A DNA stretch of 64,000 bases, from NCBI GenBank assembly GCA_015680685.1, contig MNCI01021413.1, positions 159,258 to 223,257 of the forward strand. Reading direction: 5' to 3'. This document shows, one piece after another, positions 33,594-44,519 of the stretch (position 1 is the stretch's first letter; each line of letters starts with the position of its first letter). The notes beneath the pieces are model-generated. The model saw only the letters and a list, made by a program, of their open reading frames with translations, ran no database searches and was not told the DNA's origin. A program made the translations under genes and the position numbers. Source of the stretch: Gnetum montanum (Eukaryota > Streptophyta > Gnetopsida > Gnetales > Gnetaceae).

Positions 33594-36500
33594 ATGGAAG
33601 ATGTTTTTCAATCGGCATCCGAATCCTCCATTGCGGACGAAAGTATCGATGCTTGCAATTCTTATTCTAACGCGTGCTTGAGGTGTGACTTGGGTTGTAC
33701 TCCAGCTGAAAACAGGAATTCAAGTTCCTGTAAAATGCGAATAAAGTATTCGAAAGAGCAACTGCTGGATCTGCAGCAGTTTTCTCATATGCAGGAACAG
33801 TTGCAGAAATTGGAGGAGGTAGTAGAAAGCAGGAATTCAGTTTCCTGTAAAATGCGAGTCAAGTATTCGAAAGAGCAACTGCTGGATCTGCAGTTTTCTC
33901 ATATGCAAGAACAGTTGCAGAAATGGGAGGAAGTACTAGAAAACATGGGTTCTGCGGCCAACGAGATACAGAATGTCTTGAACACTGCAGAACAAGGTCC
34001 GAAACCGCGCAGAAGAAACAAAGATAAGCGTCAGAGAGATCGTGGTAGAAATGATTCTGTTTCACAGAAAATTGAGGGTCTGGAATTGATTGTGGATCCT
34101 GGTATTCTATCACTTGGTTTTGGCATAAAACTTTAGCTTTTTACATTTAGCAGTTGGTAATGAAATGCGTCTTGTTATTCCCCATGTTGTTAATTTGTTA
34201 TTCTACATAGAATGTTTCCAGTTAATTTTTTAAAGAGCGAATCATGGTTGATTCTTCTCCGTCAGAGCTTTGTAGAGAAATATGATTTTTACTGGAATAT
34301 AGTGTTTTTTTTTTCACGCTTTGATTTCAGTGTGCTAAAATAAGGTCGATGTTTTAGTAGCAGGCTTAGTAACAGCTTATTGATTTGTTTCCAAATGTCA
34401 TTTTTCATGTTTTCTTGTAGGTTTTTTTTTAAAGAGTATAGTCAATATACTTAGTTTCTGTGGAGCTTGACTGTCCATTTTTTGCAATGATCAGAATTCA
34501 TAGATTACGACCGAGATAAAATATAGAAAGACTCGATAAGGTCTTTATATTTTTGACTTGTCACATTGAAATGGCGGATAGAATAAATTTCTGCAACCAT
34601 TTAGCAGCCCCCTCGTAACACTCTTTAAGTGATGGGAGATTACAGATTCCTTGAAGAGATGTTAAAAGCTTCGATTTCCTTTATCTTGTCTACATGGGTA
34701 AGATATTGTTATGGGCCTTTTGTGTTAAGACCCTCCAAATATCATACTTTGTGTTGTATTTTGTTTGGTTGCTATGGTAAATAGATTAGCAAATCAACCG
34801 TAAGAGCTTTCTCGTAGATTCCTTGTTAACTGTTACGGAAATCCTTAACCACCAGCAAATAGTTGTGAAATGGATAAGTTGTTCTTTCATGGTTAGATGT
34901 GTTCCAGTTACAAATAGCTGACTATTTTTTATGGTAAATTTACAGGCAAATCATTGATAAATTTTTTGCTTTAGTTCTTATATTAATCGTTACTGTTAAC
35001 CTCCATTTTCTGTTTATCATAGAATCTATAAGAATTATGTTGGGAGAATAAGGAATGTGTTTATGTAGCAATGCACCCTTTTTTAGATATCTATTTTACA
35101 AATATTTTATAAAGATTTAAAATCAGTTTTGTGATGCCTTTTTGTGAGTTGCACTGAATTTGCATGTTCAAATTTTTGGGTTATTTGGACTTTTAGGTTA
35201 AAAATAAAATATGTCAGGCACATTAAAATAGGGCTCAAATGTTGACCCTTGTTGAAGAGTATTTATATAGTCTTCTCGTATATAAGTGTTAGATTGCCCA
35301 ATGTTGATGTGGTTTTCTCATTAAATAAAGCCTTCCTAGAAGCATTAGCGTTTACTTGGGTTGTTGCTTTTCCTTTTGATCATGCCTGACAGACATTTTT
35401 CAAAGAATACTTGTTGCATTGCTATGTTTATAGATTTGCATGGAATCTTTTACAGCAAGTGAAATTATGTTTATTGTAAATGGCTTACCATATGATTATA
35501 GTGACAAGAAAAGCACTTCAATGTCATTACATGTTCCATCTTTCATGCCTTGCAGAATCATCGATGCCCTTACCTATGGGGGAAACACTGTATACGGAGC
35601 TGCATTCAACCTTTTTAGAAAATATTCAACAAAAGCATCAATTTGATGACGAAGAAAAGAATCAAAATTATGATGAAGAAAATAATCAAATTGATTGTAG
35701 TTTGGCAACTGAGGAATATGACTACTTGGACGATAGTGAAGAGGAGTACAACATCTTGAAACCAGCACTCTCTGTAGAAGGAGAGCCTGATTTTGATTCT
35801 GGGCCCCCAGAGGATGGACTTGAATACCTGCGACGAGTAAAGTATGCGTTTGCAACTTCTAGTTTAAAGAATTCCTTTATTTTCTTTTCTGTTGAATATG
35901 CCATGGTAGATCCTTGGAACAGTAAAAAAAAAAAGCTGCTGTTTTTAAGTAGTGAATGCATTTTGAGGTTAATAATCCTGTTTATCATTTGTTGGGTAGA
36001 AATTCGATAAATTGCCTTCATAGTTTTAAGGGTTAAGCTGTTTGTATAGAATGTTCATATCTACTATTAAAGGGAGTCTTCTGTGGATATTTGTTATGAT
36101 ATGGAATGTAGGTGGGAAGCTGCCCGGTGCCCTAAAGTGAAAATAGCACATATAGATCCAAAGAAGCTGTTGAAGAAACAAACTTCTTACATGCCAAATA
36201 TTCCATCTGTTCCACAATGCTCAGAAAGTCTGCTTCCGTCAAAGGAGTGGGAGAGGGAATTTTTAACAGAATTCTCCAACTTAAGACTTGTAGGCATCTA
36301 CATTTTCTTTTGTTGGGATTTTTGTTTTGAAGTTTAATGTAATTTTTGTTCCCGTTTTGGCTTTGTAATTTCAAGTGATTCTTTTTTGTTATAAAAAATT
36401 TCAGGCTATCTCAACGGAACAGTTAGTACCTGACCCACATGTACGATCACTGCCATCACATAAGAATGAATCATTGTGGAAAAACATTTGCTTTGGCTCT

Positions 36501-37106
36501 AGCAGTCATGAAAGAAGCAACACTTCACTTGAGTGTAATGGAACTAATGATAATAATGGTCAAGTTCCTGATAAGAGTGATACTATTTTCTCAGAAGTGG
36601 ATTCTGCCCAAGCTCACAGTGACAGTGATGTCAAGGAATGTTGTGTTTCTCAAGCATGTGAAAGTAACAGTGATAATAATATGGAAGGCCTAGAGGATGA
36701 ACATGATGAGTCAGCAGCGATGAAAGAAACCGATAATGATTGTTCCAATACCAAAGAAGGTACTATATGTAAAGTAATGAGGGAGTTTAGGCCTGAAGCC
36801 AAACCTTTATTTTCATTAGTGTTAAGTTTGGATGAGATTTCTAGAGCTTCACTTTTCCGTTATCATGTGAATTGGTTGGAAGAAGAAAGTCATTTGTCTA
36901 AAGATAAGGCAGTTTGGCTTTTTGCTCTATCTGCTGTCTTGGACAAACCACTTGATGCAGAGACATGTGCTGCAGCAAGAGCTTTATTTCGAAAATGTTG
37001 TTGCTTAAGAGCTTCCAATGCTGTGGATGATGATGAACTTGCAATGCTGAACATCCTTATAACAATATCTGGAAAATATTTTGGTCAAGCCGGAGAATTC
37101 ATGTAA
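33594..37106 (+). CDS. GEMIN2: Gemin2, SMN-complex / snRNP assembly factor, four coding exons
   Basis: Exons 33594-34101, 35556-35841, 36112-36289 and 36405-37106 all use GT...AG introns and join in phase into 557 codons. The ATG lies in accATGg. Residues 41-79 and 80-117 are a tandem duplication; 137-152 are strongly basic; 199-233 are acidic. The family signature is at about 256-324: EDGLEYLRRVK / WEAARCPKVKIAHIDPKKL, KKQTSYMPNIP, SKEWEREFLTEFSNLR. Residues 335-440 are Ser/Asn/Asp-rich and poorly conserved. The C-terminal helical domain (about 460-557) has LFRYHVNWLEE, VWLFALSAVLDKPLDAET and LNILITISGKYFGQ, the same layout as animal Gemin2, which is only about 280 residues. Gemin2 binds the Sm ring and SMN during cytoplasmic snRNP assembly; in Arabidopsis it affects alternative splicing and the clock. 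No stop interrupts the model, so it is probably functional. Confidence 0.9.
33714..33944 (+). repeat. In-frame tandem duplication in GEMIN2 exon 1
   Basis: Units 33714-33830 (117 bp) and 33831-33944 (114 bp) differ by one codon (an extra cag) and a few substitutions. Each encodes CKM-R-KYSKEQLLDLQ, then FSHMQEQLQK. Confidence 0.9.
34102..35555 (+). other. GEMIN2 intron 1
   Basis: 1454 bp, donor g|gtattc, acceptor ttgcag|aa. T-rich, with no repeat or gene recognised in it. Introns 2 (35842-36111, gtatgc...tgtag) and 3 (36290-36404, gtaggc...ttcag) are short. Confidence 0.85.
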
Positions 37107-37850
37107 TTAAGTAGACATGAGTTTTGGTTTTCCTTGCACCATGTTAGATTATTGATTATGTGATTTGTATACCTGATTCAGTGGATATTGCTGATGCGGA
37201 ATCCGTGGACCGTGAATCTTGGATATCTGGTGACTATCAATTGTGTATATGATCTGTAAATTAATGTCTTTTAATATTTTATTATTAATACAAACACTTG
37301 GTTTGTCTCTCGTTCTACTAGAAGGCAAGAGGATAGTTTATTATATGGTAGTGTTTTTAAAACAAATAGATATATTTAGGATATCAAAAAATAAATAAGA
37401 ATTCATGTATATAATTCAAGGCACATGGTTTGCATCGTATAAGTCACAGGATTGATTGTTTTATGACATATATGGGCATTATGCAAAAGATTGCAGGCTC
37501 TCTGACAATTAAAAACAATTATCAGATTCGTTGGATTTAAATAGCTGACATTAGATTTCGGTTTCAAGAATCTTGCTGGTTTTAGTGTAAATAAGAGCAT
37601 TTAAAGTTTTAAGGAAAAGTTTACAGTGTGCAGATGATTTTAGTTTCAATTTCAAAGATATTCATAAAGTAATGTTGATGAGGTTCCAAGGAAAAGTTTG
37701 TGTTAAGTACATGTTGGAAATATTCTGGGTGACGGTTTTGGCAACGTCCAAATTTTGTTCACCAAGTTTTTTTCAAGTTTCTTAGCCCAAAATATTTTTT
37801 AAAGAAATAGTATTTACTTTCGGGAGATATATGATTTATCACTTTATAAC
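37107..37850 (+). other. GEMIN2 3' flank
   Basis: Probable 3' UTR, then AT-rich intergenic sequence. A polyadenylation site is likely near 37260-37290 (tttaatattttattattaatac), but no canonical AATAAA decides it. I see no gene. Confidence 0.5.
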
Positions 37851-38107
37851 ATAGCATTGCTTACTAAAATTGAATCTATGGTTCCAATGAATTAGTGGTT
37901 CTTTGGACCTTGCAATGTCAACAGTTGCACATAGCATTGCTTACTAAAATTGAATCTATGGTTCCAATGAATTAGTGGTTCTTTGGACCTTGCAATGTCA
38001 AAAGTTGCTTGCAGTGTTTCTTTGGGGTGGTTTTGTGCAAGTGCCTTTGTGTTGGCTGGTGCAAGGCTTTTAGTGGTTCATTGGACCTTGCAGTGTCAAC
38101 AGTTGCG
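37851..38107 (+). repeat. 80-bp direct tandem repeat with degenerate third partial copy
   Basis: 37851-37930 and 37931-38008 are almost identical (period exactly 80). A shorter copy, tagtggttcattggaccttg...cagttgc, recurs at about 38070-38106 and a weaker one at 38125-38180. The near identity shows the duplication is recent compared with the surroundings. Confidence 0.9.
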
Positions 38108-38399
38108 GTGCTTCTGTGCAGTTGCCACTGCATCGGTTGGTGCAAGGGTCTAAGAGGTTTCTTTGCAACAGTTCTGTTGCACCTTACTCTGTTTTGCTTT
38201 GTTCTGCCTACTGTCTCGCTTAGCATTGGAAACAACATATGATCCTTTTTGAACTTGTGGGGAAGGTTACACCATGATTGATGTCCACCGCTTCTATTCC
38301 TTCTCACTAGGGAAGTACCTCCAAGTTTCATACTATTGGTTTTCTGCTTCATAATGATATTTTTAATGTCATTTCCAAAGTGTTTCATTTTTCTTCAAA

Positions 38400-39260
38400 T
38401 TGTGAGTTTTCTTCAATGTTCAGTGAGAATAAATTCCCAAATCAAAAATGTTCTATAGACCTAGGGTATTTAAGTTTCTCATGCTTGTTACTATGTTCAA
38501 AACAACTTTATTATAGTAGAACTCTCTGAGGCTTCTCAAGTTAAAAGGTCTCTCTTTATCTAAATGCACACATGCTTGGAAATTCGACTTTAATGTTAAA
38601 GATGTAGCCTACAACATTATTCCCTACTATGTACCCTTGGTTATAGTATTTCAGACCATGGTTTCAAGGTCAATGGAATTTAGTTTCATCGTTATTGTAT
38701 TGAACTTGATACCTCTCATAGGAATAACTCCTTAACTTTTGCAGTCGGAGGGAAACTCTTTACTCAAAAAGTTGATTATTTTTATCTTCCTAACTCCTGT
38801 AGTTATTGTCATCAAGCTGAGGATCATATTTCTGCATGCCCCTTCTTAGCAAGAAAAAACAATTAGTTGAGCTTCAAAAAAATCGTTCTCCAACTATTCT
38901 AGAATCCCATCCACCATCAGAAACCTTCAAGTTTGGAGCCTCTTATAAAAATATTCCAAAGCCTTCCTCCCCATCGGATCCCTCCAAGGTACAAGTGCAA
39001 TAATAAGGTTCAATCATAAAGGTTGCCTCTAAAGCACAAGTTAATACCTTGAAAATCATTTAAGGACTTAGTTGTGAGTGATGCATTTGTGGAGGGTGGT
39101 GGAAGGAAATGAGTTAAAGCATCCTCCATTATGGCTCCACTCCTTAATGCTTCTTCAATGAACAATTTTGTGCTACCCATTACTACAAGTAACTCCTTTG
39201 TCATTTTTTCACATACAAGGGAAGTTGATACTTTGAATTTTGAATCTTCTGATGATCCTT
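38400..39260 (+). pseudogene. LINE ORF1-like remnant (zinc knuckle)
   Basis: Around 38775-38860 the translation reads QKVDYFYLPNSCSYCHQAED, then HISACPFLARK. This is the arrangement at the end of plant L1-type ORF1 proteins, where a V-Y--LP--C--C motif forms a Cys/His knuckle (here C-X2-C-X5-H-X3-C). The rest is frameshifted. It lies directly upstream of an endonuclease reading frame on the same strand. Confidence 0.6.
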
Positions 39261-39285
39261 CATTCGACATGCCCTCTGCTTTTTC

Positions 39286-40218
39286 ATGAACCTCTTATCT
39301 TGGAATGTTCGAGGCCTAATTGAAAGGCTTCGATATAAATGTGCAAGCCACTTTCTCTTTAGTTTAAATATTGCTTTTGATTTTGTTCTTTTTCAAGAAA
39401 TTAAAATTTTAGGCAACCATTTATCTCTTCCATCCCATTGGTTTCTTCCTCACTCATCAGTTTTTGCTACTTTCCATGTGTGTAGAAAAGGGGATGCAAC
39501 CATTCTCCTCTTACCTTATTGGAAAGACAAAATCATTCAAAGTGGTTTCGATTCTGGCCACAGAGTTTCTTGGGCTATTTGCTCCTCATCCCATGGTCCT
39601 TTCAGTATTTGCTCTATTTATGCTCCTAATGACTTTACAGATTGTGCCCTTTTGTGGTAGGAACTAGTTAATTCTCTTCCTTTAGTTCCTTTAATTTTTG
39701 GAGGTGATTTTGATATAACAAAATTTCCTCATGATAAGCTAGGGAAGGGGTGGGGAGGGGGTGTTTTTTCAACTTCCAACTTGCGAGTATCAGTTATGGG
39801 GGGGGGGGGGGGTCGGACCCCGAAAAGAAGTTCTATTGATATTAAAAGTGTATCAATTACATTAACTTGAATAAGTCATAGGTTTGAGGGGAAGGGAAAG
39901 CTGGGAGCATTGTGAATGAGACTTGGGAAAAACTTATAAATAAACGAGTATTAAAGGATTTTAAGAAAATGTTCTATCTTTCTTATGGGGTGGACACTTT
40001 TCCTAGTGATCCTCTTCACAGATTCACTTGGAGTAGTCTTTGTCTTAGGTAGGCTCGCATCTAAAGTCGGTTAGATAGGTTTTATTTTTCCACTCTTTTC
40101 TTATGGCAAGGTTCTTCTACTACTATTGTTCATCAACACGCAATTTTCCCATCACTATGTCTATTTAGATTCATGGTAGCCATCATAGACATAATTTTCA
40201 TCTTTTCCAATTACATAG
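39286..40218 (+). pseudogene. LINE ORF2 remnant: endonuclease domain
   Basis: MNLLSWNVRGL at 39286 is the usual start of plant L1-type ORF2. FVLFQEIKI, WAICSSSHGPFSICSIYAPN and IFGGDFDITKFP follow, the catalytic blocks of the apurinic-like endonuclease that nicks target DNA. It has a TAG stop at 39658, a G-run with lost frame at 39798-39900, then FTWSS and SRLDRFYFS (about 40020-40090). It is cut at 40218 by element F and resumes at 54211. RT is not seen. Confidence 0.75.
39798..39826 (+). repeat. 15-base G run with adjoining palindrome
   Basis: Fifteen consecutive G (39798-39812), then tcggacccc, so the last four G pair with cccc around tcgga. It sits in the LINE endonuclease and breaks its frame. 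Confidence 0.85.
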
Positions 40219-41028
40219 TGATGAGTCACATTGTTGGGCTATGTCGTAGGCTTTAACTCGTTGACATGTACCCATTGATGGGGCACCCTATTTTTGCCTA
40301 TAAATGTGCACCTACCCATCGCATTTATGGCAATCTTTTTATAGTTGTAGTGAAGCCTTTGCAATTTTTTTGTTTGAAAGTTAAAATATTTTCTAAGAGC
40401 CCGTAGTAGGAGTCAAAGAGTGTACGGATCTTTATTCGAGCACTGTTGTACTTGAGCACTTCAATGTGAATGACAATAAACATGACCTTTCTTGATCAAA
40501 TCTTGTAGCACTCGGATTAGATTAATTGTTTACTGAAGAATTTAATATTCATGTAATTTACTTTGATGTTTTTAAGTAATTAATTAATATTGGTTAAATA
40601 GCGCACATAAGTATGACCACTTCTAGCATATGTTTAATGCTTGGTAATCCTAGTAGCACCTAACACTTGGTAACTCGGTAACACTATAAGTGTGTTTAGG
40701 ATGTGTATGACGAATGGGAATAGATGCTTATGTTAGGATTAGTTAGATATTAACTTAGTTAAATATTAAATTACTTTATTTTTTTATTCTTGTTCTTAGG
40801 TGACTTAATTCATAAAAGATAAAATGATAAAAATCATATGCCTTAGTTACATTTAATCATACATTTGCACTTCACAAGTGGAACTAGGAAGATAACAATT
40901 GCAATGGTTAGGTTCACTTCCTAGAACTAGTGTACTTAGAAACCTAAAGTCTTTGGAATTTGATCGGATCACTGAGTAAATGCTAGTGATTGGTATGGTT
41001 GGGCGTAGGGTATACTTGCCGCTCATCA
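40219..41028 (+). repeat. 5' LTR of element F (810 bp)
   Basis: tgatgagtcaca...gctcatca. A TATA box, cctataaatg, is near 40299. The U3 array here is short (cgttgacatg, cattgatggggc). Confidence 0.9.
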
Positions 41029-41048
41029 TTGACGCCATTTTTGGGAAC
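41029..41048 (+). promoter_or_regulatory. Primer-binding site of element F (tRNA-Asp type)
   Basis: ttgacgccatttttgggaac follows the LTR; the first half is close to the tRNA-Asp-type site ttggcgccgttg. Confidence 0.78.
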
Positions 41049-41181
41049 TTTAGTTAGCTATGTGCACTTTCTAGGGCTTAGTAAAAATTATTCAACATTG
41101 TTGGATTAAACCTTAAAGTTGCAATGATTCAAATAATACTAATAATTGTAAAAAGCACAATGTTATTTTGTTTAATCCAAA

Positions 41182-43560
41182 ATGTCATCTTCTCACAGGG
41201 ATGATTCTCTGCCAAAATTTAAGCACACATCCAATCAAAGAAACAAATTATTAAATCAGCTAGAGCCCCAAAAATACTAACTAGTATATACTCATCTAGA
41301 TGAGTATGTTCCTAACTTCACCTTTATCCTACATCAAGATGAACAGATGCGATGGAGAGACATGAAGAGCAACATTATGTTGTTGCCCAATCGATTAGTT
41401 CCTACGATGCTCCAACAAACTCTTATGAGGTTGGGCATCCAGGGGCTCCATGCTAAATACGTTGTGCAAAACCATGACTCTAGGGATTATCATCCTAGTG
41501 AGGTACAACGTAAAATCGATTGGCAATAGGAGAAGCACTATGAAGTTGCAAAGGGGAAATGGTTCACTAACCCCTTGTTCCTACTAAGCTAGAAAGATAG
41601 TAAGGACTCCTTCTCTGGGGGTTCTCATTTCACTGACTCTTCTCCCCTTGGTTTTGATGAAGGGGGCTTGAACTAGAACTTATAGTCCATTGTAGCAAAT
41701 CTTGGTTTAGGCAAGAACGGGTTCCATGATCATGAGGGATCCAAAGGTGGGAGTCATGGTAGGGACAAGGGTAGGCATCATGATGATGATCATGGCCATG
41801 ACCATCAAAGAGGGGGTGGCAGGCACCATGATGCTAGTCTTTCTTCCTCTTCACCTTCGTCATCCTCTTCTTCCTCCTTTAGCTTCGACCAAAGTCACAG
41901 AGGACATGATTGTGATGGAGGTGACTGGTGGGATAGAGATGATCATAGGGCCCACTAAATTAATCGAGATTAGAGACGTGGGCAATCAAGGAAGGCCTAC
42001 CACCATGAAAGAAGGAATAATAGAGGACATCATAGGCATCATGGCCATTGTAGAGGCTACAACTATGATGAGCCTTTGCTTGCAACTTGAACTATGTTAA
42101 ATATCGTAGAGGTAGTGAGAATTTCGACAAGGCATGTGAAAGATAGCAAAATCAAGTGGTTGGATATGAACAATATTCCAAAGTTTGAAGGGGGATACAA
42201 CTTAGATCCACAAAACCATCTTCAAGCCTTTTACGATGCTTGTACCTTACAGAACATGGAGAACGAATGACAAAAATTAAAGCTATTCCCACAAACACTC
42301 ATAAAAGAAGCTAAAAGTTGCTACTAGTCTTTGGAGCTTAAATTAATCTATAGGTGGAGTATGATGCTTGAGCTCTTTAACGACAAGTATTAGATGTACT
42401 CCTAATTGTCTAACTTGAGAAAGCAAATCCAAGGTTGGAAACAAGGAACACATGAACCTTTGGACACAGCCATGAGCAGGTACTCTTCCCTTTTGCACCG
42501 ATGTCCTAATCATGGTTATTCTAGAAGGGAGTAGCTTTACCATATTATAGATGGGCTCTACATAGAAACAAGGAGAACTCTTGGGATCTATGCCCAAGGA
42601 AGACTTTCAGAATTAAGGGTCCATTAGATTCAAAGGCTGATAGAGTAGGTTGCCAAGGAAGAAGGAGAGCTTAGAAAAAGGGAAAGTGCTAAGGAATATA
42701 ACTGAGATCCTTCCATTGGAAAAAGGGAAGTCTGGTTTTGTGATAATGAGAAGGAGGCATCACTTGATGAGGTGGTGCAGTGAAAGACCTTGCTGATTTA
42801 GAAATCTATCTCCAAAATTTCGGCTAAGGTAGATAAAATGTGGAACTCTCTGGATGAAAAGTTCCAGACCACTCTAAAAATAGTAGAGGCATTAAAAGAG
42901 CAAAGTAGTAATTATGATCACAAAAGAAGGAAGGAAGTTGAACGTGCCTACCAAAGGGGTAAGGGCAAGGCTGCTGTAGTAGAGGAGGTGGTGGAGTTTG
43001 AATCAAATGACAATGGTGGATGCAACATTTGCTAATATGAAAATGCTAAGGGATGTTGTCCCATTATGTCACACTTGCAAGAGTTTGAGATGTATGCTCT
43101 AAATCGTAAACTGGCAAGAAGGCAAGCACATAGAAGATTGCCTTATTTGGAAGACAATCCAAGGTAGCTTTACCAACAATAAGCTTATTATCCAAGTGGA
43201 GCTCCACCACAACCTTATGAGCAGTACTGTCAGTGGTAACACCCACAATTGTGGGGATGTTAAGACCAAGGAAGCAATACCTTTATGGAAAACCTTATCC
43301 ATATGGGTACTATGTTCAGTAACCCATTTCTCCATGTGACTCTTCTAGTCATGCTTCATTCCAACATCACTACTATCCTCTTAAATTTTACAGAGCCCAA
43401 TCTCCAAGAGGGGAATCCCCATTTCCTCATTATCCTCCTCATCCTTCTGCACATGTTCCTCTGCCCTCAACCCAATTACCACTTGCTCCATCAATGCAAG
43501 GCAAGATTCCAGCCTAGCTACAATAACATAATGCTACAAAGCCTATAGACAAGATTCCAG
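41182..43560 (+). pseudogene. Gag of element F
   Basis: The start is ATG 41182 (MSSSHRDDSLPKF). N-terminal YTHLDEYVPNFTFILHQDEQ matches B. A Ser/His/Asp/Gly-rich stretch lies at about 41740-42060. The Gag core at 42110-42680 has DMNNIPKFEGGYNLDPQNHL, QKLKLFPQTLIKEAKS, a LELFNDKY stretch, RKQIQGWK and a YHIIDGLYIETRRTLG stretch. Then come a charged region with MWNSLDEKFQTTLKIVEALK (42838), the knuckle CNIC-YENAKGCC (43021-43060) and a Pro/Tyr-rich tail. Stops are often TAG. The product would be the capsid/nucleocapsid precursor. Confidence 0.8.
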
Positions 43561-43724
43561 CTCCTTAGCTAAGTGGTTCGAAAACCAAATTCTGAAAAAG
43601 ATCATTCTTTCGAACCAATAGTCCTACAAAGCTCTCATAGACTTATATAATTGATAGTTGTGCTTCGTCCTCATCCTCTACATTCACTTTGTTCAAGTCC
43701 CTTTCAAACTAAACACCTCTCAAG

Positions 43725-44050
43725 GTGCATACCATCATGTTAACCCATATGGTAATTAATGGGATAAAGGTTGGCCACCTTTCTAGGAAAAGATTTGATC
43801 TTGGGAGTCCCTTAATCTATTTGCAAATTATTAGGAATGAGCCATGCAAGGCTCTTCTTGATTCAAGCTTTGGTGTTAATCTAATTTCTCATGAGATGTA
43901 CAAAGCCTAGAACCTACCTTCACTAAAGAAGAACAAAATTCATCTTGAGTTGATAGATTAGTTCATCACTATTTCCTTAGGATTGGTAGAGGACATTGTG
44001 ACCACCATCTATGGGTGGTCCTATCTTGCTAATTTCCTGATGATTTGAGT
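43725..44050 (+). pseudogene. Aspartic protease region of element F pol
   Basis: ALLDSSFGVNLISHEMYKA (about 43850-43908) matches the retroviral-type protease active-site region of Athila-like Pol (ALxDxGASVxLIP...MYK). The usual D-S/T-G or D-L-G triad reads D-S-S here. A VEDI block (about 43990) corresponds to the conserved GVVEDV. It would process Gag-Pol if intact. Confidence 0.65.
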
Positions 44051-44519
44051 TGATAATTGTAAGGGGGACTTCATAATCATCATGGGAATGGCTTGGCTAT
44101 GTACTATTGATGCATGGTAAGGCATCAAAGATCTTTCCTTGGAAGTTTTCATGGAAAATGCATTTTGAAAGATCGAGAAGAAAGGAGTTCCATGCATCAC
44201 GTATAGTGATACAGGGTGCAACTGTGTGTAGAAACTATGGACCATAAAAAGTACATTAATCATAACATGTATAGAGCGTGCAGATGAGACAGACATTCAA
44301 GGGTGCTTGTATGCATTAGTCATGAAATAGGAGGGCATCCAATGGTTGATAAATGATCCTAAAAGCGTACACTTTGCATGGAACCAATTGAGAGCTTAAC
44401 GAGTGCTTATGTTGAAGGCATGGATGAACTGGAGCAAGTTCATCACCAACTCTCTGATGATGAACTTGATGATACTTATTAGGGAGAGTTGGAAATCCCT
44501 AAAATTTTTAAATAAAATC

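Noticed and set aside
35842..36010. Read-through of exon 2 past 35841 as coding
   Set aside because: The frame stays open into the intron, but the family motif is continuous only if gtatgc at 35842 is a donor joined to 36112.
35574..36021. Minus-strand open frames over GEMIN2 exon 2
   Set aside because: They are antisense shadows of the spliced gene; the plus-strand exons join in frame and match Gemin2.
37972..38388. 138-codon open frame on the minus strand
   Set aside because: It lies over the tandem repeat, has repeat-derived HQP/RHLH periodicity, no domain and no homologous frame nearby.
41726..42100. 124-codon Met/Ile-rich open frame
   Set aside because: It is the same low-complexity gag region of F in the wrong frame; the Gag frame there reads His/Asp/Ser-rich.
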